Shown here piece by piece: positions 61,155 through 64,000 of a DNA stretch of 64,000 nt (within the stretch, counting starts at the first letter, position 1; every line of letters begins with the position of its first letter). The stretch lies in NCBI GenBank assembly GCA_902776665.1, contig CACYQZ010000007.1:1-64000 (forward strand), given 5' to 3'. The stretch comes from an uncultured Prevotellaceae bacterium (GTDB lineage Bacteria; Bacteroidota; Bacteroidia; Bacteroidales; Bacteroidaceae). The notes beneath the pieces are model-generated. The model did not search any database. It was not told the origin of the DNA and saw only the letters and a program-made list of their open reading frames with translations. The position numbers were made by a program, and so were the translations under genes.

Positions 61155-62810
61155 ATGAAAAAGTATATCAATCAATTATTCATGAGTGCAATGATGGTCG
61201 GAGCTTTGACGCTTGTTTCGTGCGGCGAAGATTATCTTGACACGACTCCAACCGATAGTGTCAGTGATGCACAGGCTGCTGCGACCGTTGATAATGCTTA
61301 TATGACGCTCAACGGTATTGCCAAGATTATGACCATCCAACATGGAAACTACAGGCAGGGATTCTGCGGAGAGAATGCCATCATCCGCCTGTATGAGAAC
61401 TATCCGAGCCAGAACTACAACTACAATTCTTACGCATCGGGTTGGGCAGACATCCATAACCAGACAATGCATAGTCAAGACAATAGCATCTACAACAACT
61501 ATGCCTGGTACTATTATTACCAGATTATCGCGAATGCAAATGTGCTTATCAATCGCATTGACGATGCTACTGGCAGCGATGCCGACAAGAAGTTCATTAA
61601 GGCTTCTGCCCTGACCTTCCGCGCCTACAGTTATCAGAAACTGGTGCTCTACTACTGCTATCGCTGGATCGATAGTGGAAACGGTTCCTCTCAAGGTGTA
61701 GTTCTTCGCCTCGACGAATCAACGGGCGACCTTGCTCCCTCAACATTGGCTCAAGTCTATGAGCAGATTTACAAGGACTGCGACGAAGCTATCGCTCTGT
61801 TTAAGGAAAGTGGCCTCGACCGTACTGCTGGCGAGTGCTGGATCCCCAATGAAAACGTGGCACACGCCGTCTATGCACGTGCTGCGCTGAACCGCCTTGA
61901 CTATGCAAAAGCCGCTTCTGAGGCCAATCTTGCCAAAGCAGGCTACTCCTTGATGGACAAGGCCGCTTACAAGGCTGGTTTCTGCAATCCTACCAGTGAA
62001 TGGATCATGGGTAGTTATGGTTCTGCCGATGAAAATAACTGGTATTGGAGCTATGGTACACAGTACGCCTGTAACGGCTACTATGCCGGTGCTACGGAAA
62101 ACGGTGCAGGTTCCATTGGTCGTGAACTGATTAACCGCATTCCCGACGGCGACGTGCGCAAAGAGTTGTTCCTCACCGAAAGTGGCTTGGGCATCGATGC
62201 CAGCGACCCAAACGCTGTTGAGCAGACCTATGGAACCATCGGCCTGACACTTAATGCGCAGGGAAAATGGTCATATTTGAACAAGGAGGCTTATCAGAAG
62301 GCCGAAGACTATGTCAAGGCACATCAGGTGGCAGGTTTGGCTGCGGCATATTCTGCAGGCTTCTATCACATTGGCGACCACCTGAAATATTGGGTGTTTG
62401 ACACTCCGGGCGTAGGCTATTTGCCTTTTATCCGCACTAGTGAGATGTATCTCATTGAGGCCGAGGCTTACTACAAACAGGGCAACGAAGGTGCCGCTAA
62501 GACTGCGTTGGAAACGCTTAACAAAGTACGTAATCCTCAGTACAGTGTAGGCAACCTTTCTGGCGATGCTCTTTGGAACGAGATTATGGACTATCGCGAG
62601 GTGGAACTCTGGGGCGAAGGCTTTGCTTGGAGTGACTATAAGCGTTGGAATCGTCCCGTCGTCCGTCATTCCTTCGCCGAAGGTGGAAATGCCCATACCG
62701 CAGTTGCCAAGACAATTGCTCCTGATTATGGCAATAAATGGACATGGGTTGTCCCCCTCCAAGAAATCGACTACAACAAGGGTTTTAAAATGGGACCGGA
62801 GAAGGAATAA
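61155..62810 (+). CDS. SusD-family surface lipoprotein, right side of the switch
   Basis: 551 residues from ATG 61155, chosen for the strong AAGGAG nine bases before it, rare in this window. Frames open from 61104 and 61137 are alternatives. Lipobox LTLVSC. SusD marks: DYLDTTPTDSVSDAQAA, LTFRAYSYQKLVLYYCYRW, and IMDYREVELWGEGFAWSDYK. It ends the right operon, with no third lipoprotein gene on this side. Confidence 0.94.
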   Translation: MKKYINQLFMSAMMVGALTLVSCGEDYLDTTPTDSVSDAQAAATVDNAYMTLNGIAKIMTIQHGNYRQGFCGENAIIRLYENYPSQNYNYNSYASGWADIHNQTMHSQDNSIYNNYAWYYYYQIIANANVLINRIDDATGSDADKKFIKASALTFRAYSYQKLVLYYCYRWIDSGNGSSQGVVLRLDESTGDLAPSTLAQVYEQIYKDCDEAIALFKESGLDRTAGECWIPNENVAHAVYARAALNRLDYAKAASEANLAKAGYSLMDKAAYKAGFCNPTSEWIMGSYGSADENNWYWSYGTQYACNGYYAGATENGAGSIGRELINRIPDGDVRKELFLTESGLGIDASDPNAVEQTYGTIGLTLNAQGKWSYLNKEAYQKAEDYVKAHQVAGLAAAYSAGFYHIGDHLKYWVFDTPGVGYLPFIRTSEMYLIEAEAYYKQGNEGAAKTALETLNKVRNPQYSVGNLSGDALWNEIMDYREVELWGEGFAWSDYKRWNRPVVRHSFAEGGNAHTAVAKTIAPDYGNKWTWVVPLQEIDYNKGFKMGPEKE

Positions 62811-62848
62811 AATAAAAAGTCAAACTGTTTTAGTTTGATAAGAATTTT

Positions 62849-62892
62849 AATCCATCGGAAACGCCCCGTGTGGTATTTCCGATGGATTTTTA
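62849..62892. terminator. Bidirectional terminator after the right Sus operon
   Basis: AATCCATCGGAAA (62849-62861) pairs with TTTCCGATGGATT (62876-62888), 13 bp, followed by a T run. It separates the susD from the convergent DUF4143 gene. Confidence 0.88.
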
Positions 62893-62893
62893 A

Positions 62894-64000
62894 TTAATCC
62901 TTCAGGCATCCAATGGGAACGACCAGCACACCGTCTTCTCGTTGGTAGGCATACGAACCCAACCCTGTGAGCACCATAAGAAATGAAGGTTCATTCATTT
63001 TGTCGGTGTCAATCTTGCGTGATAGTTTTTTTAGGTTTTCAGCTCCTTCTTCTTCAAGTTTGCTACCACCAAGTTTTACTTCAACAAGACCATAGTTGCC
63101 GTTATGCAAATGTATTACAGCATCGCATTCCAAACCGTTTCTGTCTCTGTAGTGAAAAACTTCTCCATCAATTGATTCTGCATATACTCTCAAATCGCGT
63201 ATGGCAAGCGTCTCAAACATGAGTCCAAGTGTGTTAAGGTCGTTTTGCAAATCTTTCGGCCCTAATCCTAATGCGGCAGTTGCCACCGACGGGTCCACAA
63301 AAAAACGTGTGTCGGACGCACGTATGGCAGTCTTTGACCGCAGGTTTGGATTCCACGCCGGCATATCTTCTATCACGAATATCTTCTTCAAAGCAGCAAT
63401 ATATGACGATATGGTGTCTTCGCTCATCGAGATTCCCTCACTGGATGAAAGGTCAGTATAGATGGTGCTTATTGGGACTTGAGAGCCCTGATGCCGCGCA
63501 TACGAACGCAACAGACGTCGCGCAAAGGTGGCATCTCTCTTGACATCATCAACTCGCGATATATCGCTCTCACAGACAGCAGAGATATAGTTCTTTGCTT
63601 GACGCAGCGATGCTTTTCTATTCATAGTCAGCGAACTGGGCCACCCTCCGCGGCATATCAAGTAGCATAGGTCATCCAATGAATAGTCTGGTGCAATCGC
63701 GCTTGAAATTTTCTTTGCAAAAAGATTCGTAAGGCTGATGGAGCCATTTGACTCCCCCGACTCCCATAAACTCATCGGTCGCATTGTCAACCAGGCAAAC
63801 CGCCCTGTTCCAGAATGATGTATTTTGCTCTTATCGGCAGGAACAGCAGAACCGGTGAAGATGAATTGCCCCGGCTTCCCTCGCCTATCAACAGTAAAAC
63901 GTGCCGCATCCCATAATTGTGGAGCCAATTGCCACTCGTCTATCAGTCGTGGAACCTCTCCCTCTAACAGGACTTCCGGATTTTCTTCGGCCATAAATAG
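62894..64000 (-). CDS. AAA ATPase with DUF4143 domain, copy 2 (N-terminus outside window)
   Basis: About 368 residues are visible, and the frame is still open at the window edge. Alignment to copy 1 shows that ~60 N-terminal residues with Walker A lie beyond the edge, so the ATG at 63994 is internal. RLIDEWQLAPQLWDAARF, FIFTGSAVP, GLECDAVIHL and GLVEVKLGG match copy 1 throughout, and the C-terminus (VVPIGCLKD) is identical. It is more AT-rich than most neighbours. Confidence 0.92.
   Translation of the reverse strand, partial: LFMAEENPEVLLEGEVPRLIDEWQLAPQLWDAARFTVDRRGKPGQFIFTGSAVPADKSKIHHSGTGRFAWLTMRPMSLWESGESNGSISLTNLFAKKISSAIAPDYSLDDLCYLICRGGWPSSLTMNRKASLRQAKNYISAVCESDISRVDDVKRDATFARRLLRSYARHQGSQVPISTIYTDLSSSEGISMSEDTISSYIAALKKIFVIEDMPAWNPNLRSKTAIRASDTRFFVDPSVATAALGLGPKDLQNDLNTLGLMFETLAIRDLRVYAESIDGEVFHYRDRNGLECDAVIHLHNGNYGLVEVKLGGSKLEEEGAENLKKLSRKIDTDKMNEPSFLMVLTGLGSYAYQREDGVLVVPIGCLKD

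Overview
The window is a chromosomal segment from a member of the Bacteroidota, most likely order Bacteroidales and close to Prevotellaceae. The evidence is four SusC/SusD pairs, promoters of the Bacteroidales type (-7 box TAnnTTTG, sometimes with a -33 TTTG), weak or absent Shine-Dalgarno sequences, surface lipoproteins with lipoboxes, a type IX secretion C-terminal signal, and a separate aspartate carbamoyltransferase regulatory chain. The species is not identifiable by eye.

Layout. 1-5650: tail of a type I restriction-modification locus, with the end of a Fic/winged-helix protein, hsdS, a REP-associated Y1 transposase (RAYT) surrounded by REP hairpins, and an hsdR broken into three frames by a frame change near 3230 and an exact 59-bp tandem duplication. 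5650-9900: tRNA-Met(CAT), L-serine dehydratase and two GH109/Gfo-Idh-type proteins, all leftward. 10038-13815: a secreted S9 peptidase and two tandem deoxynucleoside kinases. 13976-31313: a 17-kb block with two SusC/SusD pairs and three fasciclin (FAS1) lipoproteins, which reads as one nutrient- or ligand-uptake locus with no classical glycoside hydrolase inside it. 31420-38059: P5C dehydrogenase, pyrB-pyrI, ornithine carbamoyltransferase-carbamate kinase and ornithine aminotransferase, a carbamoyl-phosphate/ornithine cluster. 38230-49350: a secreted CotH-kinase protein, argS, a DUF559-RNase H fusion, ribD, prmC-recX-comF, an O-methyltransferase, aroQ, xerD and a PAP2 phosphatase. 49467-64000: two SusC/SusD operons pointing away from each other around a tyrosine recombinase and a DUF4143 ATPase, followed by a second DUF4143 gene cut by the window end.

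Three things stand out. (1) The two outward-facing susC genes at 51858-55034 and 57918-61103 share nearly identical 5' ends and a 15-bp GC-rich box in inverted orientation. The 2.75 kb between them holds a recombinase gene and promoters pointing to only one side, the anatomy of a phase-variable SusC/SusD switch. (2) Degenerate tracts with a period of 7 (sometimes 8) bases are scattered through the window. They sit in spacers, in signal-peptide codons, and in frame inside argS, ribD, prmC and a GH109 gene. Each tract has a different sequence but the same period. (3) A 459-bp element with ~34-bp GC-rich terminal inverted repeats carries a DUF559 endonuclease domain and runs in frame into an RNase H gene.

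All calls come from reading the sequence and from recognising protein families. No database search was run.
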